A stretch of DNA of 64,000 bases from Desmodesmus armatus (taxonomy: Eukaryota; Chlorophyta; Chlorophyceae; Sphaeropleales; Scenedesmaceae), in the NCBI GenBank assembly GCA_007449985.2, contig VIIQ02000048.1, positions 124,001 through 188,000 of the forward strand, written 5' to 3'. Of the stretch, positions 12,001 through 21,459 are shown piece by piece. Every line of letters begins with the position of its first letter. Position 1 is the first letter of the stretch. The translations under genes were made by a program, and so were the position numbers. Under the pieces are notes generated by a model. The model worked only from the letters and a program-made list of their open reading frames with translations. It did not search any database and was not told the DNA's origin.

Positions 12001-13704
12001 TGGCAGCGGGGACAGCAGGCGCCCAAGGCGGCCTGCGCACCATTCCCGCCCCCCAGCCCGCCAGCATAAAGGCCCTGCCACATGGCTTGTTTGGCTTCAT
12101 GCGCGCTGCAGGGCGTCACAAGGTCTGGGGTGGCAGCATTGATCGTGCTGGGTCAGCAACATTGCTACATCACCAAGCTGCTGCCCACATGTTGTTCCTG
12201 GCACTGCTGTGATGCAGATCGGCAATGCTGTCGCGCCCCCCATGGCTGCTGCGCTGGGTCGCTGCCTGCTGCTGGCCGCTGCCAAGAAGGCCCCAGTGGC
12301 TGAGCCGGTGATCCCGGTGAGTGAGGCCTGCTCATCCTGGGTCATTCTGTAGGCTGGTTCCTTTCACATAAACCCTGGTGGGACTGTGGAAGTATCAAGA
12401 TCTTAATGTCTGACACTGTAGAGGCCTAAATGATCTTTCATCCAGAGCACTGTCTGCACTGCACTGATGACTTGGCGCAGCAACTCGCACGCCTACAGGG
12501 CACAAAAGGTTGGCAGGTGTGTGCTAGCCATCACCAAGACAAAGTGTGCTGCTTGTGTTGCTCTGCAGAGCCCCGACCCAGAGTGGCAGGTCGCTGTAAA
12601 GGAGGGCAAAAAAGCTGGTCGCATCTGGTACTCTAGGGAGCACGGCGTCTCGCAGGTGCGCTTTGTCCAGCAAGGCAGCAGACACTGGGGCAATAGCACG
12701 GCTGGGCTGGCACCAGCTTGTCAGAATGACTGTAGGGGGGCAGACGTACGGGTGCTGACTATGACCTGTATACGTCCCACTGATGCTCAGACCCTGTCAC
12801 CACCCCTGTGTTGCTGGTCATTTTCTCACATTGTGCCCTGCAGAAGCTCCCCAACTACTGGGCGCGACACCCCAACGTGGTGCTGAAGGCCACCGGCAAG
12901 CGCAAGCACGAGGCAGAGGATGATGACACAGAGACAGCAGCAGACGACGACAGTGCGGCTGCTGCAGCAGCAGGTGGTGCCCCAGCACCCAAGCGTAGGA
13001 AGGGCAAGGGCTCTGGCAGCAGCAGTGCTAGCGGTCGGCAGCAGAAGGCAGCTGCAAGTGCTGCAGCAGCGGCGGCAGCAGCGGCTGGAGGTGATGGCAG
13101 TGACGAGCCTGCAGCAGCAGCAGGGGGCTCCTCTGGGACCAGCAGCAAAGCCAAAGCTGCCAAGCCGCGCAGTGCGTCTGCTGCGGCAGCTGCAGCAGCA
13201 GCGGGGGGAGGCGACGATGGTGCAGCAGCAGCAGGGCCAAGTGCGCAGCGGGCAGCAAGGGTAGCACGCAAGCAGAAGCGCGCGGCACAGCCGGACGTGG
13301 GGGCAGCTGCTGATGATGCAGATGCAGCAGGCGCTGATGACGCGGCGGCAGCAGCAACAGCAGGCTCGCCACAGCACAAGCAGAGGAAGCGGCCGAAGCA
13401 GCAGCAGGCTCAGCCAGTGGACGCAGCGGCAGCAGCAGCAGATGCACCACCAGCGGCAGCAGCAGGGGCAGCATCACCAGCAGCGGCGGCGGCAGCAGGC
13501 AGCGAGTCTGACGACAAGACGACAGACACTGCTGTTGTTGCAAACGACCAGGCGGCGTACCGGTCGCCTGCAGCTGCTGCACGTGCTGCTGCTGCTGACG
13601 TGGACGCGACCTCCAAGGGCAGCAGACCCAAGCGCTCTTCAGCAGCTGCCACCGCTGCCGCAGTGAGGGAATCCCTCAGGCAGCGCGATGCACCCGCCTT
13701 CTGA
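1..13704 (+). CDS. Chromomethylase-like DNA (cytosine-5) methyltransferase, 5' partial
   Basis: Predicted nuclear enzyme that transfers methyl from S-adenosylmethionine to cytosine C5. Phased exons: 812-892, 1147-1299, 1517-1588, 1801-1922, 2355-2463, 2704-2772, 3078-3277, 3504-3665, 3941-4099, 4304-4990, 5237-5367, 5624-5774, 5988-6113, 6369-6491, 6636-6713, 7020-7094, 7273-7362, 7679-7793, 8051-8124, 8349-8571, 8750-8898, 9119-9302, about 9661-9727, 9912-10010, 10249-10328, 10710-10808, 11165-11288, 11567-11623, 11858-11953, 12218-12316, 12569-12655, 12844-13704. A BAH-like region (GDYVTIND, from 1147) precedes motif I (ELFAGGGGLS), then ANDIN, PCQ (5766-5774), IEQV, QGRLR, PTVVTRPEPHN, SVRENARCQAFPDF and IGNAVAPP. 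BAH before motif I and a W-E segment before motif IV fit plant chromomethylases rather than DNMT3/DRM. The roughly 290-residue tail is Ala/Lys-rich. Two upstream reading stretches (near 111-241 and 463-570) are probably also coding, but their phasing is unresolved and the start is outside the window. Confidence 0.9.
4304..4990 (+). other. Coiled-coil insert between methyltransferase motifs I and IV
   Basis: This single 229-codon exon sits inside the catalytic domain, between motif I/II (3504-3665) and the PCQ motif (5766-5774). Its second half is strongly charged and Gln/Glu/Lys-rich (KKRKKQAREQAAQQ, then EEELKQQQEQQEQ), so it should form a basic patch and a coiled coil. The next two exons (5237-5367 and 5624-5774) hold YECWLEFQVQ and WAWEHEAL, which line up loosely with the chromodomain that plant chromomethylases carry here (KVRWKGY...W-E-P). 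I read this as an expanded spacer plus a degenerate chromodomain; that assignment is inference. Confidence 0.55.
8349..8571 (+). other. Acidic low-complexity insert in the methyltransferase C-lobe
   Basis: This exon starts VMAAGMLALCQTCKWLSSN and ends in a long Asp/Glu/Gln run (DKDEDEGDSDEDEDQG). It lies between motif VIII (QGRLR) and motifs IX/X, where the target-recognition region is found in this family. Boundaries (AG at 8347-8348, GTGGGC at 8572) keep the phase with the exons on either side. The acidic part may contact histones or basic partners (inference). Confidence 0.5.
12844..13704 (+). other. Last methyltransferase exon: alanine-rich tail from GCA repeats
   Basis: After a short conserved start (KLPNYWARHPNVVLKATGKR) the exon becomes Ala/Ser/Lys low complexity with basic clusters such as KRRKGKG and KRPKQQQAQ, ending APAF at the TGA of 13704. 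The repeat is (GCA)n/(CAG)n DNA read in the alanine frame. Basic clusters could act as nuclear localisation signals (inference). The other frames are open by composition only and are not genes. Confidence 0.8.
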
Positions 13705-14179
13705 CTGTGAGGGCGTGGCTGATCGAAAGGCTGCAGGGGGCTTGTGCTGCTGCCAAGATCTGCCGCTTGTGACAGCAGCAATTGCTCAGCAGGCGTATGC
13801 AAAGCATGTTCATATTGTGCAGGCGGCCGTCACTCTTGTTGTGTCTTTAGTGGATTGGGCGCTGCCCACTCAGTGTTTGGGTATGTGGTGCAAGTTTGGT
13901 GTCACTAAAATGGCATTTACTCGGGTATAATGTCTTTTGTAACTCCAGGTCGGTCTGGGCGTCGGTCTGTTGACCACACTGATCACATGAGTGTGCAAGC
14001 AGGCATGTTCATGTGCAAGTTCATGCTGAGTGCGACCAGGATCAGGAACACATCATTCATTGCGTGCGTCGGCGTGAGAGAAAAGGTGGAGCTGTAAATT
14101 CGTCGAAACGTCACCCAGTAACACGCTATACGATTGCTGGTGATGTGGTGATCAGAGATCCGCTCTGCATCCCATCCTC
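13705..14179. other. Spacer between methyltransferase and helicase genes
   Basis: This 475-base spacer lies between two genes on the same strand. It should hold the methyltransferase 3' UTR (with the TGTAA at 13938) and the promoter and 5' UTR of the helicase. I see no TATA box, RNA gene or repeat that I can support. Confidence 0.6.
13938..13942 (+). promoter_or_regulatory. Candidate polyadenylation signal TGTAA
   Basis: A TGTAA pentamer lies 234 bases after the methyltransferase stop codon. TGTAA is the usual 3'-end signal in Chlamydomonas and its relatives. The distance is plausible for a 3' UTR, and the next gene on the same strand starts at 14180. Confidence 0.45.
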
Positions 14180-17100
14180 ATGCTGCCAAGCTTGGTCCAT
14201 AGTCTGACAGCACTCAACGCGCCACAAGCCTCAGCTGCATGGCTGCAGTGCCTGGCTGGCCTGCGGGCCCTGCACAATGCAGTGGCATTGCCCCAGCAGC
14301 AACAGCACAGCAGCATCTGCTCAGCCCAAACAAGCTTGTCTCCAGGCGACAGCTTGTGCGAGGACCACCGGCATGCACCTGGAGCAGCATTACACCAGCA
14401 TCAGGGCTGGCAAGCAGCAGGTGCAGATGGCTGTAATGCAAGGCATACACCACCTGGCCGCATGCAACAGCGCATGTTTGCCTCCAAGGCTGCCCAGCAC
14501 GAAGTTCAGCAGCAAGGCTCCACCTCTAATTCGTCCCAGCAACAGCAGCAGCAATCACAGCTTATGATTGACGAGGCAAATGGTGCGTCCTTGGGCCAGC
14601 TGCAGTCACACTTCCGCAAGCTGCGCTCGCAACAGCCTGCGACAGCCACACCCTCTTTTGAGCAAGAGTTAGGCAGGCTACAGCAGCAGCACGAGCAGCA
14701 TCTTCTTTCCGTGGTCTCCCACCAGCAGCAGCAGCGGCAGGGCCAGCGCCATCACCGGCCAGTGCAGCGGCATCAGCAGAAGCTGGAGCAACAGCTGCAA
14801 CAGCAAGACCACCAGCCACACACACAGGCGGCGCAGCAGCAGCTTGCTCATGGTGACCTTGAAGAATGGCGGATGTGGCGGCAGGAGCTGCAGGAAGGCC
14901 CCGAGCTGCTACAGCAGCAACACACACATGAGGAGCAGCAGCAGCGGGGTGGTGGGGACGATCTGCTGCAGCAGCACCAGCAGCAGCGCAGGGGGGATGA
15001 AAGCGGCCCAGGCAGCCCCGCAAGGCAGCGGCGGGGTGAGGAACACCCTTCCTTCCAGCATCTGGGTGTTGACAGCGTGCTGCTGCAGAGTCTGTCCTCC
15101 CTTAGGATCACCGCCCCCACACCAGTGCAGGTAAGCAGCACATGGACTCTCAGCATGGGACAGCATGGGGTGGCACAGTAGCAAACGGAAAGATGCCGTA
15201 ATCCCCCCCCCCCCCACTTCACTCAACACAGACAAACACAGGCATGTGACAACACAAACATGCATCGATTGCTCGCTTGTGCTGGCGTTGCAATGCACAT
15301 GCCGGTGCTGTAAGGCAAGCTGTGTACAGAGGCAGCGTTGGCTCCACATTGCAGCGCAGCAAGTGCAGGGCAGCAGCATCTTGCAGGGCGCGGCAGTGCT
15401 CAGGTGGTGCCACCAGTGTGTATGTCGTGTTTCTCGAAACAGCTGCCAACAAGTCCGCCACCAAGGGACACTCAGCTGCCAGCATGCACTGCTTGCTTGG
15501 TGTTGGGATGGTGGTGCTGCTTGCAGCAGTCTGCACAAGATCATATGTTTGCGCAACGGCCCCACTACAAAAAAAGTGTGATGTTGTGCTGGGCTGTGCT
15601 GGGACTGCTTCGTTGCTAATCAGGTGGATGCATTCCCTGCCATCCTGACTGGCAGGAACTGCTCCCTGCAGAGCCCAACAGGCACCGGTAAGGTGAGTCA
15701 TGTCCAACTGACACGGTGCTCATCAACGCCGCTATGGGAGCTTCAGGGTGCAAAGCAATGCCAGTGCTTGTTTGCAAGTGCATATGTTAGCATGCTTGAT
15801 GGTGCTGTCAAGCTAGCCGCTGCACAACAGCCACTGCAGCAGCAGGGGGTCAGGTCAGAGGGTCCAGGTAGCTGCCGGCTCTCAGGAGTGGCTGCAGTTG
15901 CTCTGCACTGCCTGTTGCAGGTCTAATGTCCGCTGCCTATGTACTGCATGTCACACCCTGCTGCCGCTGCTTCAATCCCTTCACCTATTGCTGCTGCTGC
16001 TATCGGCCATCATGTTTATCTTCCATGTGCCTGCAGACGCTCTCGTACCTGTTGCCGCTGTTGTCACGGCTCCAGCCTTGGAACAGCAGGTACCGCTCCA
16101 CATTCCCCAAGGTGCGCTTTCCTGACTTTCGAACTTTGAAGCACCGCTGACATGAACCCTAATGTGTCTGGACTGACGCATGCGTGCACCCATGTGTGTG
16201 TGTGTGTGTTTGCAGGTGCTGGTGGTGTGTCCCACGCAGGAGCTGTGCATGCAGGTGCTGAGGGTGGCACGAGCCCTGATGCCTGAGGGACCCCAGTGTG
16301 CACAGCCTGTGGTTGGTGAGGCGCTGTGTGCTGCGTGGTGCTGGGAGGCAGAGGGGCTGAAGAGCATTCAGTTGTGTTGCAAATGCTCCAGCAGCTTGTA
16401 CATGTGCACCACCATCAAGTGTGTGCATCCGCATTTCAAGGGGCCGCCACTTGAATCAAAGGCCTGCTGTGGGTTGTGCCAGTGACTGCATATGCGCATG
16501 TGTGCCTCCCCCCACCCCCCACCCTCCACCCACCAAACCACCAAAACCACCACCACCAACACCCATCCGCCCCCCCCCCCAGGTGGCAGCAGTCTGATCA
16601 AGGCAGGCCAGGCCCTCAAGGGCCACGGCCCCTTCCTGCTGGTTGCCACCCCAGGCCGCCTGGCCAAGTTACTGAGCACAGGGCTGCAGAAGGGCTTGCT
16701 GGCAAAGCCCCGCTTCCGCCCTAGATGCATCACACCCCAGCAGCTGCTGGCGGGTGGGTGGGTGCAGCCTGTTGCGGGAAGGCCTGACCACTCAGTGACC
16801 CTGGTGCTTGAGGAGGTGTGTGGCTGGATGGTGCTGGGATGAGGGGCGTGATGTATGCAACATAGGTATTGGCTGTGTGGGTTTAGTCAGCATGTGAGCC
16901 AACCCGGTAACTATCTGAGGCCAGCGGTCAATTTGTGGACTTTGTCCTGCCGGGTTGCATCAGGCTGAGATGGGGTAGTATTGGGCTCGCACACACATAC
17001 ACAAACAAGGCTTCAGGACAGGCAGCTTGTTGAACGTCACGCATGTTGACCTTGATGAAACATGTTGTCGCTGTGCTTGCATGTGCTGCTCAGGCTGACC

Positions 17101-20100
17101 GGCTGTCCACCATGGATGACTTCAAGGACCTGGTGCTGGTGCTGAGCCTGCTGGAGCGCAAAACCCTGGACGCACTGCTCAACCCTCACAGCCTGGCAGA
17201 CCACATGAGGAGCATCCTCAGCGCTTACCAGGTGGGACAGTGGGGCTAGAGGGATGAGGGGGGGAGTGCAACATGCAGCAACCACAGGCAACGACAAGCA
17301 TGATGGCCACTAATAGCTGCAAAGCAAGCAAAGCAGTCAGCTCCAGCAGTGCGGCTGTTGTCAGCAACAGCCATGCGGCCTGGAAGTTTGTTCACCAGTC
17401 AGACCTCAGCCCTTCCACAGAGCGAGGCGGCGGGGACGGGGTTCTGACCAGTGGGACCAGCAGCCCCGTGACAGGGTTGGGTGACCTCTGTCACTGCCAT
17501 CCTTTGTTGCCTTGTATATGTTGAATGCTGTATGCGCCTTGTCTTGCAGTTGGAATGGCAGTCAAGTGTGGCCCTGACCCAGGCAACTAGCGGTAGTAGT
17601 GTTTGGGAGGGCTCTGGTGGATGCAACACACGCTCTCAGCAACTTGCAGGAGAAAGCCAACCTTGAAGTCCAACCTGAGTGCATGCATCCTTCCCTGTTG
17701 TTAGGGGCAGTTTCACAAGCATGCTGCACAGCATGCCCTGTTGATGCATGCCGTACCTAGCATGTGTGCTGGCTTTGCTGTTTTGTGCAGGTGGTGCTGG
17801 TGTCTGCCAGCCTTCGAGACAACAGCCTGCAGCAAGCACGATCCTGGGTGGATTCAAACCCCATACGCATCTGCAGCGAGGCCAGCACAGCAGTGACGGC
17901 CAGCACAGCTGCAGCAGATGCAGACCGCGAACAGGACAAGGGGGGTGGAGCTGCAGCGGCAGTAGCAGGAGCTGGGGGTCAGGGTCAGTCCCAGTGGGCC
18001 CAGATGCTGCCTGCCACTATCACTCACCAGGTCAGACACCCTTATGGAAACGACAACCGCCGGTTGCCAAGTGTGGGAAACTTTCCCAAACTTTCCCAAC
18101 TTTACTTGGCAAGGCAGGGGGTGTGATGCATGTGCTCACATGTGACATGTGTCGACGTCTTGCCAGCATCATGTTGGCATGAAAGCAGAATTTGTGATGG
18201 TGTGCACGTGCTTGGCTGTTCAGTCATCAGAGTGCTTGGTGGAGGTAGTGTAGCACGTGACTGGGGATGTGCTATGGGCCTCTAATGCGGGTCTTGGGTT
18301 GTGGGGGTTGAGCTGTGGTGCAGGTTACAAGAACGCCCAGGCCGCAGGTGTTTTGGGTCGTGCGCTCTACAGCTTGGGTGTGTTGCATGTGTGTGGTCCA
18401 AGATTGACTGGCCACCAGAGCCAACCAAAGGCCTCTGGCTCCTTGGGACGCTGCCGTCATCAGCCCAACCTGCACACCGTCACTGCTGCCTGCCAGGTGC
18501 TGCCATACGAGACGATTCATGCCAGGAGCAAGCTGGGCTATGCCCGCCACAAGCCCCTCAAGCGTCTGCTGCAGGCGTGTGCCAAGGAGGGGCGCAAGGT
18601 GCTCGTCTTTGCACCACAGCGTGTGACGCCCACGCAGCTGAAGCAGCAGCTGTACACTCTGATGGGGGCAGACTACAAGGTGCGGGAGAGAAGCGGCCGC
18701 GGGGGAAGGAGGGAGGGGCGAAGGCAGAGCCCCCGCTGAGATACTTGAGGTTCCATGACTTGCGCCTGAGCTGTGTGGGGGGAGGGATCCCTCCGGACGG
18801 AAGGAAGGGGCGCGAGGCTGTGACGGAACCCTTCGCCACCCCATGCAACTTTCCTGCACTGCGGCATGAAGGTTATCCACAACCTGGATCCTGTTGTAAA
18901 TCCCATGCCTGGACTGCAGCTATCGCATGCTTTTCAGTTGGTACTCGGTGGAGGGATCGCCTGGAAGTCGATGTGGGTCAGCTATAGCAGCAGGTCCTGC
19001 AACCGGCAGCATGATACGTACTCCCACACCTTGCCTCAAACTGCATCACGCCACCCTCAACTACCTGGACCTGCCGCCCTGCTGCCTGGTTGTGCCTACG
19101 TGCCCTGCTGGCTGCAGCTTGGGATGCTGCACGGAGAACAGAAGGGCCAGCACCGAGCTACGGCACTGGCACAGTTCAACAGCGGCAAGCTGCAGGCACT
19201 CGTGACGTCAGACGCATTTGGCCTCGGCCTTGACTACCAGGGTGTGGATGTGGTGCTGTGTCTGGATGACGCGGCACCTACAGCACAGGCCTACGTGGCA
19301 AGGTGGGCGCGCATGACAAGCACTGCTGGCAGGGACCTGCATGTTCATGGCCACTTCGCGGCTAAGACAGGTTTTGAGTGGAAGCCTCTCCTGCGCGTGG
19401 TTTTGACCCCCATTGGCGTTGCGCGTTTGGAGCAGGCGCTTATTGACATGCAGGATAAGCCAATGCGTGGTGGCTGTGATTTGCTCCGGGACGCTTTCTG
19501 CTGGCTGGCCTTGCATGATTGGTGCTGGCCACCCTCCATGCATCTTGAAGTTTTTTTTGCAGCGTGCTATGCTATTGCTGCTGGTGCTGCTACTGCTTCA
19601 CTGTTGTTGCTGTGCTGGTGCTGGTGGTGCTGCAGGGCTGGCCGCACGGGGCGCATGGGCCGCCCTGGCACTGTGCTGACCCTCCTGCCCCGTGACAAGC
19701 TGCAGCGCTATCGTGACCAAGTCAAGCGGGTCACCAAGGCAGTGCAGGTGGGCTGTGGGGCCTGCAGGCTGATCGGGGGGAAACGCAGGGAGGATCAGCA
19801 CACATGTTGCATGTACGCAGCAGTACGGCTGCATGTTTGCAGCGGTACAGTTGCATGTTTGCAGCGGCAGCTTGAGGATAGCAGCGGTCGTGGAATCAGG
19901 TTTCTGTCGCTGTCATGCGGAGCCCAGCGCTTTGGCATTTTTTGTTTCTGAGGACCGGGCCCAACAGGCGCCCCAGCACGGTGCAGCCTGTTCAGCTCAG
20001 CAGTGCTATCCTTCATCACATCAGCTTGCAGTTGTGGCCTCCAAAGTGACCTCAACCCCCAGGAGAATCTAGAATCTTATAGTACTTGCGCATGACTAAC

Positions 20101-20238
20101 AACTACACAGTGCCACTCCTGGGGTGAGGGTTCATTAGGGTGCTGCCTTCTGTCCTGCAGGTCGTGCAACTACACCCCACAGCCCCAGGGGAGTACGTGC
20201 TGCAGGAAGCCTTGCAGCCGAGCAGCAGGAGCAGCTGA
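14180..20238 (+). CDS. Divergent DEAD-box ATP-dependent RNA helicase
   Basis: Predicted RNA-remodelling ATPase of superfamily 2. Eleven exons keep phase throughout: 14180-15130, 15624-15692, 16037-16111, 16216-16315, 16583-16815, 17094-17231, 17791-18030, 18497-18679, 19118-19302, 19636-19747, 20161-20238, giving about 787 residues. Exon 1 encodes a start low in acidic residues (MLPSLVHSLTALNAPQ), possibly an organelle transit peptide, then a Gln-rich segment and the Q motif (FQHLGVD, TAPTPVQ). Then come motif I (SPTGTGK|T), Ia (PTQEL), Ib (TPGRL), II (EEAD), III (SAS), IV (VLVFAPQ), V (TSDAFGLGLDY) and VI (YVARAGRTGRMGR). Introns split motif I after the Lys and motif II between EE and AD. 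Several catalytic positions differ from consensus (see findings). The family call is firm; a plastid or mitochondrial role is inference. Upstream exons cannot be excluded. Confidence 0.88.
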
Positions 20239-21459
20239 GGGCCTTTATCATAGCACGCAGCGTACACAACTAGAGTAAACGACTGGGCCAGGGCACCTCA
20301 CGCGCAGTTTTCAGGACTGAGCGGCTGTTCCAGCATAGGCATGATGAGTCATGCCCCGGCAAGGGTCCGCGCCCTTGCCATCCACCATGGCATGGGCCTC
20401 CCTGCACATGGATTCTGAGCAGCCATCATGCCAGCTGGAAGCTGGGGCAGCTATGAGCAAGACAGTCAGGATGAGTCAAGTCTGCTTTTGATGGGACGTG
20501 TTGTTGTTGTAGCGTGCACTTGACCTGGACATGATATTGGTGAGGCTGCAGCCAGCTTGGTCAACATGGCTGTGCGGTGTGCTGGGATTGATGGGTGTGT
20601 GGGACTTCAACAACGCTTGCTTCTTCCTTTGTTGAGTATCACCAGGGTGTGCAGGTTGTTCCTTGCGACCAGGAGTGTCTGCAGACAGGACAGCCTGCTC
20701 TTGGCTGGCCAACTGCTTTTTGCAGGACCTGGACACCCATTGTGAACGACCAGCACCAGCAATCTTGTCAGCACCTTGCAGGGGAACATGCAAGCTTGTG
20801 CCCCACACACCCCAGAGATACAGGCTTACTTAGGGATGCCTATGTACCAAGTAGTAGACAAGTACCACTGAAAATACAGACGCCCATCAGAACGATACTG
20901 TACCCTTAGCTAGCTACCGTAGGCCAAAGCCCACCCCCTGGCAACCACGATAGACACACAGACATACCAAACTGTTGGAAAAAGAAAAGAAGATGTGAGA
21001 GCCAACCGGGAAACCAAGGCCATACGATGGGGAAGACGAAAGGGCAGCAGGAAAACAAGCAGCGGACACAGCACAGGTTCGTACTAAACGTCGTTGGATA
21101 CTGTGCGGATCATCCCCGGACCTCTGTTTGCAGAACTGCAAAACCAGGGGTACTAATACTATACTTATAGTATTAGTACCCCTGTGCAAAACTTTTTGGA
21201 AGGGACAGCAGATCACTCCAAGTTACCCTGTTCGCCGGCAAGTGTTTTCCGGCCAAGATCTGCTTCTCGTGTTGCCCCGGTAGAGCCTTATCCCCACGCG
21301 TTGAGACTGGCGGGAAACCAGCTTTGATCCACCTCACGACTCTGCATACACCACCGCGGTGACGGGCATGTGAGTATCTTTGATGTCGGGGGTACCCCTC
21401 CAAATGATCAACAGCGCTCAGCACTCGCTTAAGCCACTGCAATCCTGCACCCATGCATC
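20239..21459. other. Intergenic region between helicase and F-box genes
   Basis: This 1.2-kb stretch holds no convincing coding sequence. It should contain the helicase 3' UTR and the F-box gene promoter. The notable element is the 40-bp palindrome with flanking direct repeats at 21137-21192. I found no TGTAA downstream of the helicase stop. Confidence 0.6.
21137..21192. mobile_element. Minimal hAT-like palindromic element with 8-bp direct repeats
   Basis: Positions 21145-21184 form a perfect inverted repeat with two 19-bp arms (left arm CAGGGGTACTAATACTATA) around a 2-base CT centre. The 8-mer TGCAAAAC directly abuts it on both sides (21137-21144 and 21185-21192). An 8-bp target-site duplication and ends starting CAGGG are the usual signature of hAT-superfamily transposons. 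The element has no internal sequence beyond its terminal repeats. It sits about 270 bp upstream of the F-box gene start. The structure is read directly; the hAT assignment is inference. Confidence 0.6.

Noticed and set aside
12826..13582. Long antisense frames opposite the methyltransferase tail, rich in Leu, Cys and Ala.
   Set aside because: Triplet-repeat DNA is open in all frames; the sense exon continues the methyltransferase in phase.
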